From: JBALVT01 sp036960305
Lineage (GTDB): Bacteria; Pseudomonadota; Gammaproteobacteria; Pseudomonadales; Halieaceae
Assembly: GCA_036960305.1 (NCBI GenBank)
Contig: JBALWA010000002.1
Coordinates: 1-64,000 of the forward strand
Reading direction: 5' to 3'
Length of the DNA stretch: 64,000 nucleotides
This document shows, in pieces, positions 23,088 to 32,550 of this stretch (positions are counted from its first letter, which is position 1; each line of letters begins with the position of its first letter). Both the position numbers and the translations under genes were made by a program. Under the pieces are notes generated by a model. That model worked only from the letters and a program-made list of their open reading frames with translations, did no database searches and was not told the origin of the DNA.

Positions 23088-25442
23088 ATGACAAAAAGTA
23101 TCACCTCAAAATTGATTCTGCTGCTGACCCTTTGTCTGGCAGTGATACTTTCCATCGGTATGGCGATTGACTATCGCCTGTCTCGCGATGAAATACTTAG
23201 CCGCCTGCAATTGGAGTCGATCGACACGGTCAATGCCGTGGTCACTGACCTGGAAAACTGGCTCGATAGTGTCGAGGGCGCGACGCAATTCCTGGGGCGC
23301 GTACTGGAGCAGCGCGAGTATACCCCCGCTGGCCTCAAACAAATGCTGAAAGACCTGGTCGAAAACAATGATGATATCTATGGCGCGGCCATTGCCCTTA
23401 GTCCCGATGTAACTGACCATCCCATGGGCTTCGCCCCCTACTACTACCGCAAGAACAACTCGCTGGAATTTGTCGATATCGCCAGCAAGCAGGAAAAATA
23501 CTGGCAGCAGCCCTGGTATGCAGAAGCGGTCAATGCCGCTAAGCCGGTCTGGGTAGAGCCCTACTTTGATACCGGGGGTGGGGAAGTACTAATGACCACC
23601 TTTTCTGTGCCCATCTATCGCAGGGATAACAACGGCCAGCGCTTTCTCTACGGTGTGGTAACAGCAGATATTACCCTGGAGGAGTTGCACCAATATTTGC
23701 AGCGACTGCGCCTGGGGAAAAGCGGATTCGGCATTTTGCTAAGCCGCGCCGGCATCATACTCAGCGCCAGAGACCCCGAAATCATCATGCACCACCATCT
23801 CGAAGCCGCCGAGGGTGCCCTGGATGTCGCTGCCTGGAAGAAGCTTGTCTCTGGCGTTCAAAACGGGCAGGTGATGAGCAGTCAAATCGATTGCCCTGAT
23901 ATCTTGGGCAGCTGTATGATTCGGCTCTCCGCTCTTCAGCCCACTGGCTGGCCTGTAGGGGTGATCTATGCCGAAGACGAAATACTCGCGCCACTTCGGG
24001 ACTACCAGATCAGAACTGCCCTGCTCGGCCTGGTCACGCTATTGGTCATGGTCGCAGTCGTCAGCCTTGTTTCACGGCGTTTAACCCGCCCTCTTACAGC
24101 CCTCGCCCAGGTCACTGACCAGATTGCACAGGGAAAACTGGATGTCCCCCTGCCGAGAATCCAGGGAGAAGATGAAGTCGCCCGCCTCATCAGGGCATTT
24201 GCCGCGATGAAGGAAAACCTCAGAACCTATATAGACGATCTCGAGTCGGCAACCGCTGCCCGCAGTCGGCTCGTGGGTGAGCTGGCCGCCGCCCGGGAAA
24301 TCCAGATGGCAATGCTGCCCCAGGGCGGACAGGCACTGGAACAATCAGCAACCTTCGCGCTCTGGGCGACAGTGCGCCCAGCCAAAACGGTAGGTGGCGA
24401 TCTCTATACCTATTATTGTGACGACAACAACAGACTCTTCATCACCGTGGGCGATGTATCCGACAAAGGCGTCCCCGCGGCACTGTTTATGGCCAAGACC
24501 ATCAGCCATATCCAGCAATATTCCACAGCATTCACCGTGCCGGCCACAGGCATGGCCCTACTCAATAACGCGTTGGAAGCAGGCAACAGTAACTGCATGT
24601 TCGTAACACTGTTCTTTGGTGTACTGGATTTAAACAGTGGCTTATTGCAATTCGCCAGTGCAGGCCATACGCCCCCCAGCCTGGTAAGAGGCGGCGAGGC
24701 CACCCCCGTCGACCAGCTCAGCGGGCCCGCACTGGGCCTTGCGGCAAACCTCGAGTTCCCAACAAACAGCCTGCAGCTGCGGCCCGGTGATCGACTGGCG
24801 ATATACACTGACGGTATCGATGAAGCCTTTAACGAGCAGGCGCAAATGTTTTCCAGTGAGCGCTTCGACCGCGCACTCGAGAGCAGCATCAAGGACACAC
24901 CGACAGAAGCCGGAGTACACATACTGCAGTTAGTTGATGATTTCGCCGGCACCACGGCGCAGTCCGACGACATTACCCTGATGCTGATCGACGTGTTGGC
25001 TCTACCCGCTGTAGCCGCACGGGACAAGATCCACAGCAGCTTTGAGCCCGGCCCCTTATTGACTAGCCGGGTGGGCAACTGGCTGCAGGATGAGCTGCGG
25101 AAGTTCGACCTGGACAATGTGCTGATTATGGAATTAATGCTAGTCAGCGAGGAGGTCGCCACCAACATCGCCAAGTACGCCGAGCTACCTGCTGATGGAG
25201 AGATCATCCTGTCAATCGCGCGTAGCGATACCGACGTCCTGCTTGAATTTGCCGACCCCGGCATGCCTTTCGACCCTCTGCAAGATTCCCTGGGGGCGAA
25301 CCTGGGTGCCGACATCGAGTCTGCAGAAATAGGCGGTCTTGGTGTACACTTGATCAGGGAACTAACCGATGAACAGCGCTACCAGCGGCTGGACGGGCAC
25401 AATATTTTGAGACTTAGTAAAACGCTGAGCTCAGCTGGCTGA
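23088..25442 (+). CDS. Membrane sensor: dCACHE-HAMP-PP2C phosphatase fused to anti-sigma-type HATPase
   Basis: 784-residue signalling protein. Transmembrane span 1 (about 9-29) and span 2 (about 309-331) enclose a periplasmic double-CACHE sensor (30-305). Then come HAMP (about 330-385), a short coiled coil, a SpoIIE/RsbU-type PP2C phosphatase (about 400-635; metal residues in VGGDLY, GDVSDKG and SDDIT) and an RsbW-like HATPase (about 655-784; N-box EEVATNIAKYA, G1 DPGMPFD, G2 GGLGVHLIRE). The two catalytic ends are expected to dephosphorylate and phosphorylate a STAS antagonist, respectively, and such a protein is encoded 46 bases downstream. Domain calls are from motifs; the opposing activities and the partner are inferred. 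Confidence 0.9.
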   Translation: MTKSITSKLILLLTLCLAVILSIGMAIDYRLSRDEILSRLQLESIDTVNAVVTDLENWLDSVEGATQFLGRVLEQREYTPAGLKQMLKDLVENNDDIYGAAIALSPDVTDHPMGFAPYYYRKNNSLEFVDIASKQEKYWQQPWYAEAVNAAKPVWVEPYFDTGGGEVLMTTFSVPIYRRDNNGQRFLYGVVTADITLEELHQYLQRLRLGKSGFGILLSRAGIILSARDPEIIMHHHLEAAEGALDVAAWKKLVSGVQNGQVMSSQIDCPDILGSCMIRLSALQPTGWPVGVIYAEDEILAPLRDYQIRTALLGLVTLLVMVAVVSLVSRRLTRPLTALAQVTDQIAQGKLDVPLPRIQGEDEVARLIRAFAAMKENLRTYIDDLESATAARSRLVGELAAAREIQMAMLPQGGQALEQSATFALWATVRPAKTVGGDLYTYYCDDNNRLFITVGDVSDKGVPAALFMAKTISHIQQYSTAFTVPATGMALLNNALEAGNSNCMFVTLFFGVLDLNSGLLQFASAGHTPPSLVRGGEATPVDQLSGPALGLAANLEFPTNSLQLRPGDRLAIYTDGIDEAFNEQAQMFSSERFDRALESSIKDTPTEAGVHILQLVDDFAGTTAQSDDITLMLIDVLALPAVAARDKIHSSFEPGPLLTSRVGNWLQDELRKFDLDNVLIMELMLVSEEVATNIAKYAELPADGEIILSIARSDTDVLLEFADPGMPFDPLQDSLGANLGADIESAEIGGLGVHLIRELTDEQRYQRLDGHNILRLSKTLSSAG

Positions 25443-25488
25443 TTTAACCGATACTCGCAAGTGAACCATCACAGGGGACCATCGAAGT

Positions 25489-25863
25489 ATGAAACTGACC
25501 ACCAATACCACAATTGACGAAACCAGCTCGGTTGCCAGAGTGGCACTGACGGGTGCGCTGAATACCGATACCGCCCCCGCGTTTGACCAACAGTTGCAGG
25601 ACCTCGTCGCCAGCAATTACAAGCTGACGGTACTGGACATGAAAGAACTGGACTACATCAGTTCAGCCGGGCTCAGGGTGATATTCAAGGCGGCCAAACA
25701 GAGCAAAGCTGCAGGCAACCGCCTGGCGGCCGCCAACCGGAAACCCCATATCGACAAGGTCTTTGAGATCCTCAAAGCGCTGCCCGATATGGCGGTTTTT
25801 GCCGATGACAAGGAATTGGACGAGTACCTGGATGCAATGCAGGACCAGGTTAAGGGGAGCTAG
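25489..25863 (+). CDS. STAS-domain anti-sigma factor antagonist
   Basis: 124-residue cytosolic STAS protein of the SpoIIAA/RsbV type. The signature DYISSAGLRVIFKAAK contains the conserved phosphorylatable serine (YIS-S-AGLR), preceded by the beta strand LTVLDMKEL. It follows the phosphatase/HATPase gene and is its likely substrate: phosphorylated by the HATPase domain, dephosphorylated by the PP2C domain. The downstream target of the free STAS protein is not in the window; no sigma factor gene is adjacent. Its stop codon overlaps, within the palindrome CTAG, the stop of the convergent amidotransferase gene. Confidence 0.92.
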   Translation: MKLTTNTTIDETSSVARVALTGALNTDTAPAFDQQLQDLVASNYKLTVLDMKELDYISSAGLRVIFKAAKQSKAAGNRLAAANRKPHIDKVFEILKALPDMAVFADDKELDEYLDAMQDQVKGS

Positions 25864-25867
25864 CTCC
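25856..25867. repeat. Palindrome at overlapping convergent stop codons
   Basis: GGAGCTAGCTCC is a perfect 12-bp palindrome centred on CTAG, which supplies the TAG stop of the STAS gene (25861-25863) and, on the other strand, the TAG stop of the amidotransferase gene (25862-25860). There is no loop and no T-run, so termination function is doubtful. Confidence 0.5.
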
Positions 25868-26564
25868 TTAGGAAGTTCACTACCCAGCGGGCGACCCGAT
25901 CGCCCTCCTGGTTTCCTGCCAACGATGACACCCCGGCCGAATAGGTAGGCTCTCCAATCATCTTGCGCCGAAGATCCATAATTTCCCGGGAATACTCAGG
26001 CACAAACTCAGGGTGCCCCTGAAACGTCAGGATATGGTCGCCAATCTGGCAAACTGCGTTCTCACAGAAGTCACTTCCCGCCAGCACCACACTACCATCA
26101 GCTGTTTTTACTACCTGATCCTGATGACTAACCAAAATCTTGAGCTCTTCATCTTTGCCATCGTGCCAAGCTGGAAGGCGATTAAATGTGTGGCTATGCA
26201 GACCAACACCCCAACCTTTATCTGACTTCTCTGTTTTTCCACCCAGGGCCTGGGCGATCAACTGGTGGCCAAAACAGATCCCAACCGTCTTTATTTTTCT
26301 CGCGTCCAGTTCACGCACAAAATCCATCAATGGCGCTATCCAGGGCTTGTCATCGTACACACTGGATTTACTTCCGGTGATTAAATAGGCATCCACCTCG
26401 TCAATAGCGTCCGGGTACTGCCCCTCTTCCACGTCATACACGCTGAACTCAAGCGCCGGGTCTGCGCGCTTCAAAAGTGCGGCAAACATGTCCGGGTATT
26501 CTCCAAACTGCGGTACCCATTCGGGCCTGACCGCATCAGTTTTCAATATTCCAAGTTTCATCAC
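25860..26564 (-). CDS. Class I glutamine amidotransferase-like protein (GMP synthase-like)
   Basis: 234-residue GATase1 protein. The nucleophile is C97 in VGICFGHQLIAQ, and H184 and E186 in FQGHPEF complete the triad. The N-terminal strand GILKTDAVRPEW and LITGSKSSVYDD resemble stand-alone GMP-synthase-like amidotransferases such as those acting on gamma-glutamyl compounds (PuuD-unlike; closer to YfeJ-type). No synthase partner is adjacent, so hydrolysis of a gamma-glutamyl substrate is possible. Substrate not determined. The 126 bases upstream (26565-26690) separate it from the divergent cytochrome gene. Confidence 0.85.
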   Translation of the reverse strand: MMKLGILKTDAVRPEWVPQFGEYPDMFAALLKRADPALEFSVYDVEEGQYPDAIDEVDAYLITGSKSSVYDDKPWIAPLMDFVRELDARKIKTVGICFGHQLIAQALGGKTEKSDKGWGVGLHSHTFNRLPAWHDGKDEELKILVSHQDQVVKTADGSVVLAGSDFCENAVCQIGDHILTFQGHPEFVPEYSREIMDLRRKMIGEPTYSAGVSSLAGNQEGDRVARWVVNFLRS

Positions 26565-26690
26565 ACACCTTTCAATACACTAAACCGCCTAGCATTGGGC
26601 AACACCACAATCGCACAATAATAGGTAGCTTCCCAGGCACTGTCTATAACACCATAGGGTGCTGTTTGTGCAAAAACAGGCAGATGATGT

Positions 26691-28976
26691 ATGGTGCGCA
26701 CTCATCCATTAACTGGCGTCGACACCTTGTTCACTTTCAAAGCCCTTCTGCTGGCGGTCGCAGTCCTCAGCAGTGCAGCCATCCAGGCCTCCGATTTCTC
26801 AGGTTCCGCCAGTTGCGCCAGTTGCCATGCCGATGAACACGCCTTATGGCAGGGCTCACACCATGACCTGGCCATGCAGCTTCCCAGTCCGGAAACCGTT
26901 CTGGGCAATTTTGACGACGCCACCTTTATCTATAACGGCATCACCACGCTATTCTTTAAGAAGGATAGCCAATATTTCGTACGCACCGATGGCGAAGACG
27001 GCAAATTGACTGACTTCCCGGTGGACTACGTATTTGGCGTTTACCCCCTGCAACAGTACCTGTTACCGATGTCTCGCGGCCGCCTGCAAGCCCTCAGTAT
27101 TGCCTGGGATGCCAGGCCCCTCGAAGAAGGCGGCCAACGCTGGTACCACCTCTACCCGGAGGAAATCATAAATTCCGAGGACCCACTGCACTGGACCGGG
27201 CCCTATCACAACTGGAATACACGCTGCGCCGAATGCCACAGTACTCAGCTGGAGAAAAACTACCAGCCGGCAGACAGATCATTCGATACGCAATTCGCCG
27301 AAATCGATGTGGGTTGCGAGGCCTGCCACGGCCCAGGAAAAGCACATATCGCCCTGGCACAGAAAAATACGCTGGATAGCAAAAAGAACAGCGGTTTTCC
27401 CACCGCCCTGGCACAACGCGGGCAGTGGGCATTTCCGCCCGACAAGGGCATTGCAAAGCGCAATACCCCCCTGCAAAGCCGATCGCAGATCGACAGCTGC
27501 GGAAGATGCCACGCCCGCCGCGGCACCCTGGGTGATTATCACTACGGTGCCGACCTGCTGGATACACATCGCCTCTCCATGCCGCAGTCACCGCTGTATT
27601 ATCACGATGGCCAAATTCTGGATGAGGTCTACGTCTACGGTTCCTTTATTCAAAGCAAAATGCACCAGGCCGGCGTGGTTTGTAGCAATTGTCACGAGCC
27701 GCACAGCTTGAAGTTGCGAGCCGAAAAGAACGGCGTCTGTAGCCAGTGCCACGCCACAGAAACCTACGACACGAAGCAACACCACCACCACACACCGGGC
27801 TCTACCGGGGCGGAATGTGCCAATTGCCACATGCCCGAAACAACCTACATGGGTGTTGATCCTCGTCGGGACCACAGCCTCCGTGTACCCAGACCTGACC
27901 TCAGTATCGTAATGGGCACACCCAACGCCTGTAACCAGTGCCACAGTGACAAAGAGCCGCAATGGGCATTGGATGCATTGCGACAATGGGGCGTCAACTT
28001 CCGGGATACCGGCAGCCATCCAGCGCGTAGCTTCCTGCAGGCAGACATGGGCGATAGCCGCAGCTTGCCGAAGCTCGCTCAACTCGCCAGCAACGACTCT
28101 GTTGCCCCAATCTGGCGTGCCAACGCGATGGAGACTCTGGGCAATTTTGGCGGCAGGGACGCCCTGCAAACGGCCACACAATTATTGTATTCCGACGACT
28201 CACTGTTACGGGTCAGCACCGTACGGGCAATTCAATTCTTGCCACTTCATCAACGTTTTCAGTTATTGCAGCCACTGATGGACGATGAAGTCACCTCGGT
28301 ACGCATGGAGGTCGCCATCTCACTAGCAGGCGTCCCGCTGGACCAGATCGAACCGCCCCAGGCCGAGGCGCTTCTGGCTCTGTTCAAGGAATACGTGAGC
28401 ATCCAGAAACAGCACGCAGATATGCCCGGCGTCCAGCTACAGCTTGGTATTTTCTATACCGGTAGAGGCGACCTGCCCGCCGCAGAAGCGGCCTATCGCG
28501 AGGCAATATATCTCAATCCGCAACTGGTCCCCGCGCTGTTAAACCTGGCGGACTTATTGCGCTCCCAAGACCGGGATAACGAGGCCAGGGAGATCCTGCT
28601 GTCAGCCCTTGCGGTCGCTCCGGAGCATGGTGCCACACTGCATGCTCTGGGATTGTTGGAGACACGCACTGCCAATACTGAGCTGGCCCTGGACTACCTG
28701 AGCCGTGCAGCAGATCAGGAGACGATAGGGACTCGCCATCGATTTGTCTACGCTATCGCATTACACGACCTCGGCAAGCCCCAGGAAGCCGTCAACCAGT
28801 TATTGGCTCTGCTGCGGGCCACGCCACAGAATCAGGAGGTGTTGCTCGCACTGGCAAACTACAGCGCTGAGTTGGGCCAACGCAGTAACGCACAGGCATT
28901 TGCCCGCAAGCTGACGGAGCTGGCACCGAACAACAAGGACTACCAACAGCTGTTGGCGCGCCTGGGCGCCCAGTAA
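26691..28976 (+). CDS. Octaheme c-type cytochrome with HEAT and TPR-like repeats
   Basis: 761-residue exported protein. The signal peptide (about 1-33, ending AAIQA) is followed by eight CXXCH heme sites: CASCH, CAECH, CEACH, CGRCH, CSNCH, CSQCH, CANCH and CNQCH, all within about residues 42-425. A histidine cluster (KQHHHHTPG) lies between hemes 6 and 7. Residues about 440-540 look like HEAT repeats, and about 565-755 are TPR-like helices (for example AEAAYREAIYLNPQLVPALLNLADLL). The heme part resembles the cytochrome c554/multiheme family. It probably works in the periplasm in electron transfer or redox chemistry; substrate is unknown and no oxidoreductase partner is adjacent. Confidence 0.9.
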   Translation: MVRTHPLTGVDTLFTFKALLLAVAVLSSAAIQASDFSGSASCASCHADEHALWQGSHHDLAMQLPSPETVLGNFDDATFIYNGITTLFFKKDSQYFVRTDGEDGKLTDFPVDYVFGVYPLQQYLLPMSRGRLQALSIAWDARPLEEGGQRWYHLYPEEIINSEDPLHWTGPYHNWNTRCAECHSTQLEKNYQPADRSFDTQFAEIDVGCEACHGPGKAHIALAQKNTLDSKKNSGFPTALAQRGQWAFPPDKGIAKRNTPLQSRSQIDSCGRCHARRGTLGDYHYGADLLDTHRLSMPQSPLYYHDGQILDEVYVYGSFIQSKMHQAGVVCSNCHEPHSLKLRAEKNGVCSQCHATETYDTKQHHHHTPGSTGAECANCHMPETTYMGVDPRRDHSLRVPRPDLSIVMGTPNACNQCHSDKEPQWALDALRQWGVNFRDTGSHPARSFLQADMGDSRSLPKLAQLASNDSVAPIWRANAMETLGNFGGRDALQTATQLLYSDDSLLRVSTVRAIQFLPLHQRFQLLQPLMDDEVTSVRMEVAISLAGVPLDQIEPPQAEALLALFKEYVSIQKQHADMPGVQLQLGIFYTGRGDLPAAEAAYREAIYLNPQLVPALLNLADLLRSQDRDNEAREILLSALAVAPEHGATLHALGLLETRTANTELALDYLSRAADQETIGTRHRFVYAIALHDLGKPQEAVNQLLALLRATPQNQEVLLALANYSAELGQRSNAQAFARKLTELAPNNKDYQQLLARLGAQ

Positions 28977-28981
28977 CAGAT

Positions 28982-29968
28982 CTATAGGGTGGCCAGGAAA
29001 GTAAGCAACAGACGATTCAGTGCATCGGGCTGCTCTTGCTGCACAAAGTGGCCCGAGTCCGGCAGGATTTCCAGGCCTCTCAAGTCCTTCACCCGCGCTC
29101 GCATGTTGCTGAAGGTCTCCGGGCTGGACAGCTTGTAAACGGGGTCCTCCTCGCCGATAACAAATAGTGTCGGTAGCTCGACATTGGCATGTGCGGAAGA
29201 GCGAAACAGCTGCCAGTTCCTGTCCATTACCCGGTAGGCATTTATGCCCCCGATAAACGCCAGCTCGGGGCCGGCATAGAGGTATTCCGCTACATAGAAG
29301 TCCATGTCCTCGGCAGACAACCATGGCCACGGCAGCGCACTGGCAGGCTCATCCAGAACATCCAGGTAGGCGGTGCCCTCGGAGGGGAAGTTCTCCCAAT
29401 TTAACAGTTCACCCCGGGCGCTGAGAGCCCAGAATAATTTACGCAGAAACTCACGCTCACGCCCTCGCTTCGAAGCTTCCGCAACGCCGATGGACTGGTA
29501 GTAATGCATATGGAAAAAGTGGTTTTGCGCAATCGCGGCGTAGAGCTGCGAAGGCGGTACATCACAGCCTCCTGCCAATTCCATATCGTAGGGTGAACAC
29601 AGAGGAGCAATAGCGCGAATTCTATCCCGGTGGTGGATACCCATGTGCCAGGCAAGGTTGGCACCGAAGTCGTGGCCAACCAGCACCGCTGTACCGGCGT
29701 TAAAGTAATCCAGAACCGCAATCACATCCGAGCTGGTCTTTTCCAGGCTATAGTCATCACTGTCCAGAGGGCGCGAGCTGCGCCCATAGCCGCGCATATC
29801 CATAGCGACCGCCTGGAACCCAGCCGCGGCAAGCACGGGAAGCTGGTGACGCCAGCTATACCAGAGGCCGGGAAAACCATGGCACATGACAATCAATGGC
29901 CCCTGACCCTCGCTTACTACATGAAGATCAATCTCGCCGTTGGGAATTTGGATGTGGGTACAGGCCAT
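28982..29968 (-). CDS. Alpha/beta hydrolase, epoxide hydrolase-like
   Basis: 328-residue alpha/beta-hydrolase. The oxyanion motif HGFPGLWYSWRHQ (about 30-42), nucleophile D100 in VGHDFGAN (an aspartate, as in epoxide hydrolases and haloalkane dehalogenases) and C-terminal histidine in PDSGHFVQQEQP complete the catalytic set. The HGFP motif and DMRGYGRSS favour soluble epoxide hydrolase. No signal peptide. An ATG four codons upstream (29980) is possible; 29968 has GGTGAG five bases before it. Convergent with the cytochrome gene, five bases apart. Natural substrate unknown. Confidence 0.87.
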   Translation of the reverse strand: MACTHIQIPNGEIDLHVVSEGQGPLIVMCHGFPGLWYSWRHQLPVLAAAGFQAVAMDMRGYGRSSRPLDSDDYSLEKTSSDVIAVLDYFNAGTAVLVGHDFGANLAWHMGIHHRDRIRAIAPLCSPYDMELAGGCDVPPSQLYAAIAQNHFFHMHYYQSIGVAEASKRGREREFLRKLFWALSARGELLNWENFPSEGTAYLDVLDEPASALPWPWLSAEDMDFYVAEYLYAGPELAFIGGINAYRVMDRNWQLFRSSAHANVELPTLFVIGEEDPVYKLSSPETFSNMRARVKDLRGLEILPDSGHFVQQEQPDALNRLLLTFLATL

Positions 29969-30027
29969 GGATCTCACCATTTCAAATGCGTTCGATTCAG
30001 GCGGGTGCTACCGGGCCAGGTAAAAGC

Positions 30028-30633
30028 CTAGACTGACGGCACAAACAGCAGCTGAAAAGAAACCGGGACGGCGGTGCTGATTGAACTGAGCCCTGCAGCT
30101 TCGCGCAATAAGCTCACGCCCTTTTCCAGGCCGAAGTCAGCCGCCTTGACGAGTATCGGGCGGGATGTCTGCACCAGTAAATTGCCGCCGGACGTCCCTA
30201 CCAATAAAACGGGTACTGTTAGCGCCTTATCATAACCGTGCAACGACAAGGTAATGGGTATTTCTGTCAGTAACACACCACCTTTCGCAGCGACATCAAT
30301 GACGTTGCGGTCAACACTGGCGACAATTTTGGCCTGCGGGAAATTGGCCGTCTCAAATAGCAATTCTCGCATACGCTGATTGCGAATCGGCACCAGAGTC
30401 TCGACACTATCTAACGCAATCGCCACCTGCACATCGCCCTCGGCACTGATCGAGCCCGACAAGGAGCCAAATTCATGGCTTTCGGCAATCGCATTATTTT
30501 TTGTAGTAATAAACCGAACGGCGGAGCTCTCTGCATTCAGCGCCCACTGGGCAAACGCCGAATTCGCCAGCCCAGCCAATACCATCACAGCAATAAAGTT
30601 GCTGACAATCGACAAATATTTCACTGCTTCCAT
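30028..30633 (-). CDS. YceI family periplasmic protein
   Basis: 201-residue protein with a signal peptide (about 1-28, ending NSAFA) and a YceI lipocalin-like domain: WALNAESSAVRFITTKN, EFGSLSGSIS, VAIALDSVET, RMRELLFETANFPQAKIVA and ITLSLHGYDKALTVPVLL. YceI proteins bind isoprenoids or similar lipids in the periplasm. Length is typical (E. coli YceI 191). It lies 27 bases after the parE stop on the same strand, so may be read through from parE. A role in lipid handling is family knowledge only. Confidence 0.9.
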   Translation of the reverse strand: MEAVKYLSIVSNFIAVMVLAGLANSAFAQWALNAESSAVRFITTKNNAIAESHEFGSLSGSISAEGDVQVAIALDSVETLVPIRNQRMRELLFETANFPQAKIVASVDRNVIDVAAKGGVLLTEIPITLSLHGYDKALTVPVLLVGTSGGNLLVQTSRPILVKAADFGLEKGVSLLREAAGLSSISTAVPVSFQLLFVPSV

Positions 30634-30660
30634 CTCCCCATAATTATGGCCATGCGCCGC

Positions 30661-32550
30661 TCAGGCAACGACTTCCGCCAGATCGCCCTTTGTCTCAAGC
30701 CAGGCCCTGCGATCCGAAGCGCGTTTTTTTGCCAGTAACATATCCAGCATGTTGTTGGTGCCATCACCTGCGTCCAGCACCAAACGGACCAGCCGGCGGG
30801 TGTCGGGGTCCATGGTTGTCTCTCGCAGCTGCAGAGGATTCATTTCCCCCAGCCCCTTGAAGCGCTGGACGTTTACCTTGCCCCGCTTTTTCTCCGCTTC
30901 AATCCGATCCAGCACACCTTGTTTCTCTCCCTCATCAAGGGCATAGAACACCTCTTTACCGATGTCGATGCGGTATAGCGGAGGCATCGCCACGTAAATA
31001 TGGCCGGCAGACACCAGGGGGCGAAAGTGACGAACAAATAGCGCGCATATCAGTGTGGCGATATGCAATCCGTCAGAATCCGCATCGGCGAGAATGCAGA
31101 CTCTCCCGTAACGCAAGCCGGTCAGATCATCGCTGGCTGGATCGACACCCAGCGCCACGGAAATATTATGCACCTCCTGGGATGCCAGAATCTCCTGGGA
31201 ATCGACCTCCCAGGTATTCAGTATCTTTCCGCGCAGCGGCAAAATCGCCTGGAACTCTCTGTTTCTGGCCTGTTTTGCCGAACCCCCGGCTGAATCGCCC
31301 TCCACCAGAAACAGTTCACTCCGGGCAGTATCCTGCCCGGAGCAATCTGCCAATTTCCCGGGTAACGCAGGCCCCGAAGTGACCTTTTTCCTGGCGACTT
31401 TCTTTGATGCTCGCAACCGCCCCTGTGCATTGCTAATGCACATTTCCGCCAGTTGCTCCGCCTCTTCCGTATGCTGGTTCAACCACAGACTAAACGCATC
31501 CTTGGCCACGCCGGACACAAACGCCGCCGCCTCCCGGGAGGACAGTCGCTCTTTGGTCTGACCGGAGAACTGCGGATCCTGCAATTTGGATGAGAGCACA
31601 TAAGCACAGCGCTCCCATATGTCATCAGGTGCCAGCTTGATACCCCGTGGCAACAAATTACGCAGCTCACAGAAATCACGCAGGGCATCCAGCAAGCCGG
31701 TACGCATGCCATTGACGTGGGTACCGCCCTGGGCAGTGGGAATCAGGTTCACATAGCTTTCAGTGACCAGTTCACCGCCCTCCGGCAGCCACTGAACGGC
31801 CCAGTCAACGCCCTCGTTACTACCGCTGAAGCTGCCGGTGAAGGGTGTAGCTGGCACACAGATAAAATCGATCGTAGAGCCAATCAGGTAGTCTCTCAAA
31901 CCGTCTTCGTAATACCACTCGTCAACGTCGCCCTTGGCTTCATCGGTGAACTTGACGCGCAGACCGGGGCACAGAACAGCCTTTGCTCGCAGCACGTGCC
32001 GCAACCGTATCACGGAAAAATTGGCGGAATCAAAGTAGCCTGGGTCCGGTGTAAAGCTCACCGCGGTCCCCGTATTGCGTTTACCACAGGTATCGATCAC
32101 CTCGAGGTCGGTGGCCTTTTCACCCCCTTGAAAGCTCATGCGGTGAACTTGTCCATCTCGACGTATTGTAATCACAAGCTCTTTGGACAGGGCATTCACG
32201 ACCGAGACACCCACACCGTGAAGTCCGCCACTGAACTGGTAGTTTTTACCTGAGAATTTGCCGCCGGCATGCAAGGTACTGAGAATAACCTCTACACCGG
32301 GCTTGCCCTGCTCGGGATGAATATCAACGGGCATGCCGCGGCCATTATCGGTCACCGTGACCGAGCCGTTTTTATGCAAAATCACATCAATCTGGTCGGC
32401 ATGGCCCGCCAGAGCTTCATCGACACTGTTGTCGATGACTTCCTGGGCCAGGTGATTGGGTCGGGTGGTATCTGTGTACATACCGGGGCGCTTTCGCACC
32501 GGTTCCAGTCCGGTTAGGACTTCAATATCTTCAGCGGTATATTCGCTCAT
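30661..32550 (-). CDS. parE: DNA topoisomerase IV subunit B ParE
   Basis: ATPase subunit of topoisomerase IV, which decatenates daughter chromosomes together with ParC. The GHKL ATPase part has EVIDNSVDEALAGHAD, TDNGRGMPVD and GGLHGVGVSVVNALS. The transducer domain and TOPRIM (LVEGDSAGGSAKQARNREFQ, LADADSDGLHI) follow, with C-terminal QRFKGLGEMNPLQLRETTMDP. Length 629 (E. coli ParE 630). The 168 bases upstream to cpdA contain an inverted repeat (CCTCAT-TGTAC-ATGAGG at 32592-32608) but no gene; yqiA, found here in E. coli, is missing. Confidence 0.98.
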   Translation of the reverse strand: MSEYTAEDIEVLTGLEPVRKRPGMYTDTTRPNHLAQEVIDNSVDEALAGHADQIDVILHKNGSVTVTDNGRGMPVDIHPEQGKPGVEVILSTLHAGGKFSGKNYQFSGGLHGVGVSVVNALSKELVITIRRDGQVHRMSFQGGEKATDLEVIDTCGKRNTGTAVSFTPDPGYFDSANFSVIRLRHVLRAKAVLCPGLRVKFTDEAKGDVDEWYYEDGLRDYLIGSTIDFICVPATPFTGSFSGSNEGVDWAVQWLPEGGELVTESYVNLIPTAQGGTHVNGMRTGLLDALRDFCELRNLLPRGIKLAPDDIWERCAYVLSSKLQDPQFSGQTKERLSSREAAAFVSGVAKDAFSLWLNQHTEEAEQLAEMCISNAQGRLRASKKVARKKVTSGPALPGKLADCSGQDTARSELFLVEGDSAGGSAKQARNREFQAILPLRGKILNTWEVDSQEILASQEVHNISVALGVDPASDDLTGLRYGRVCILADADSDGLHIATLICALFVRHFRPLVSAGHIYVAMPPLYRIDIGKEVFYALDEGEKQGVLDRIEAEKKRGKVNVQRFKGLGEMNPLQLRETTMDPDTRRLVRLVLDAGDGTNNMLDMLLAKKRASDRRAWLETKGDLAEVVA

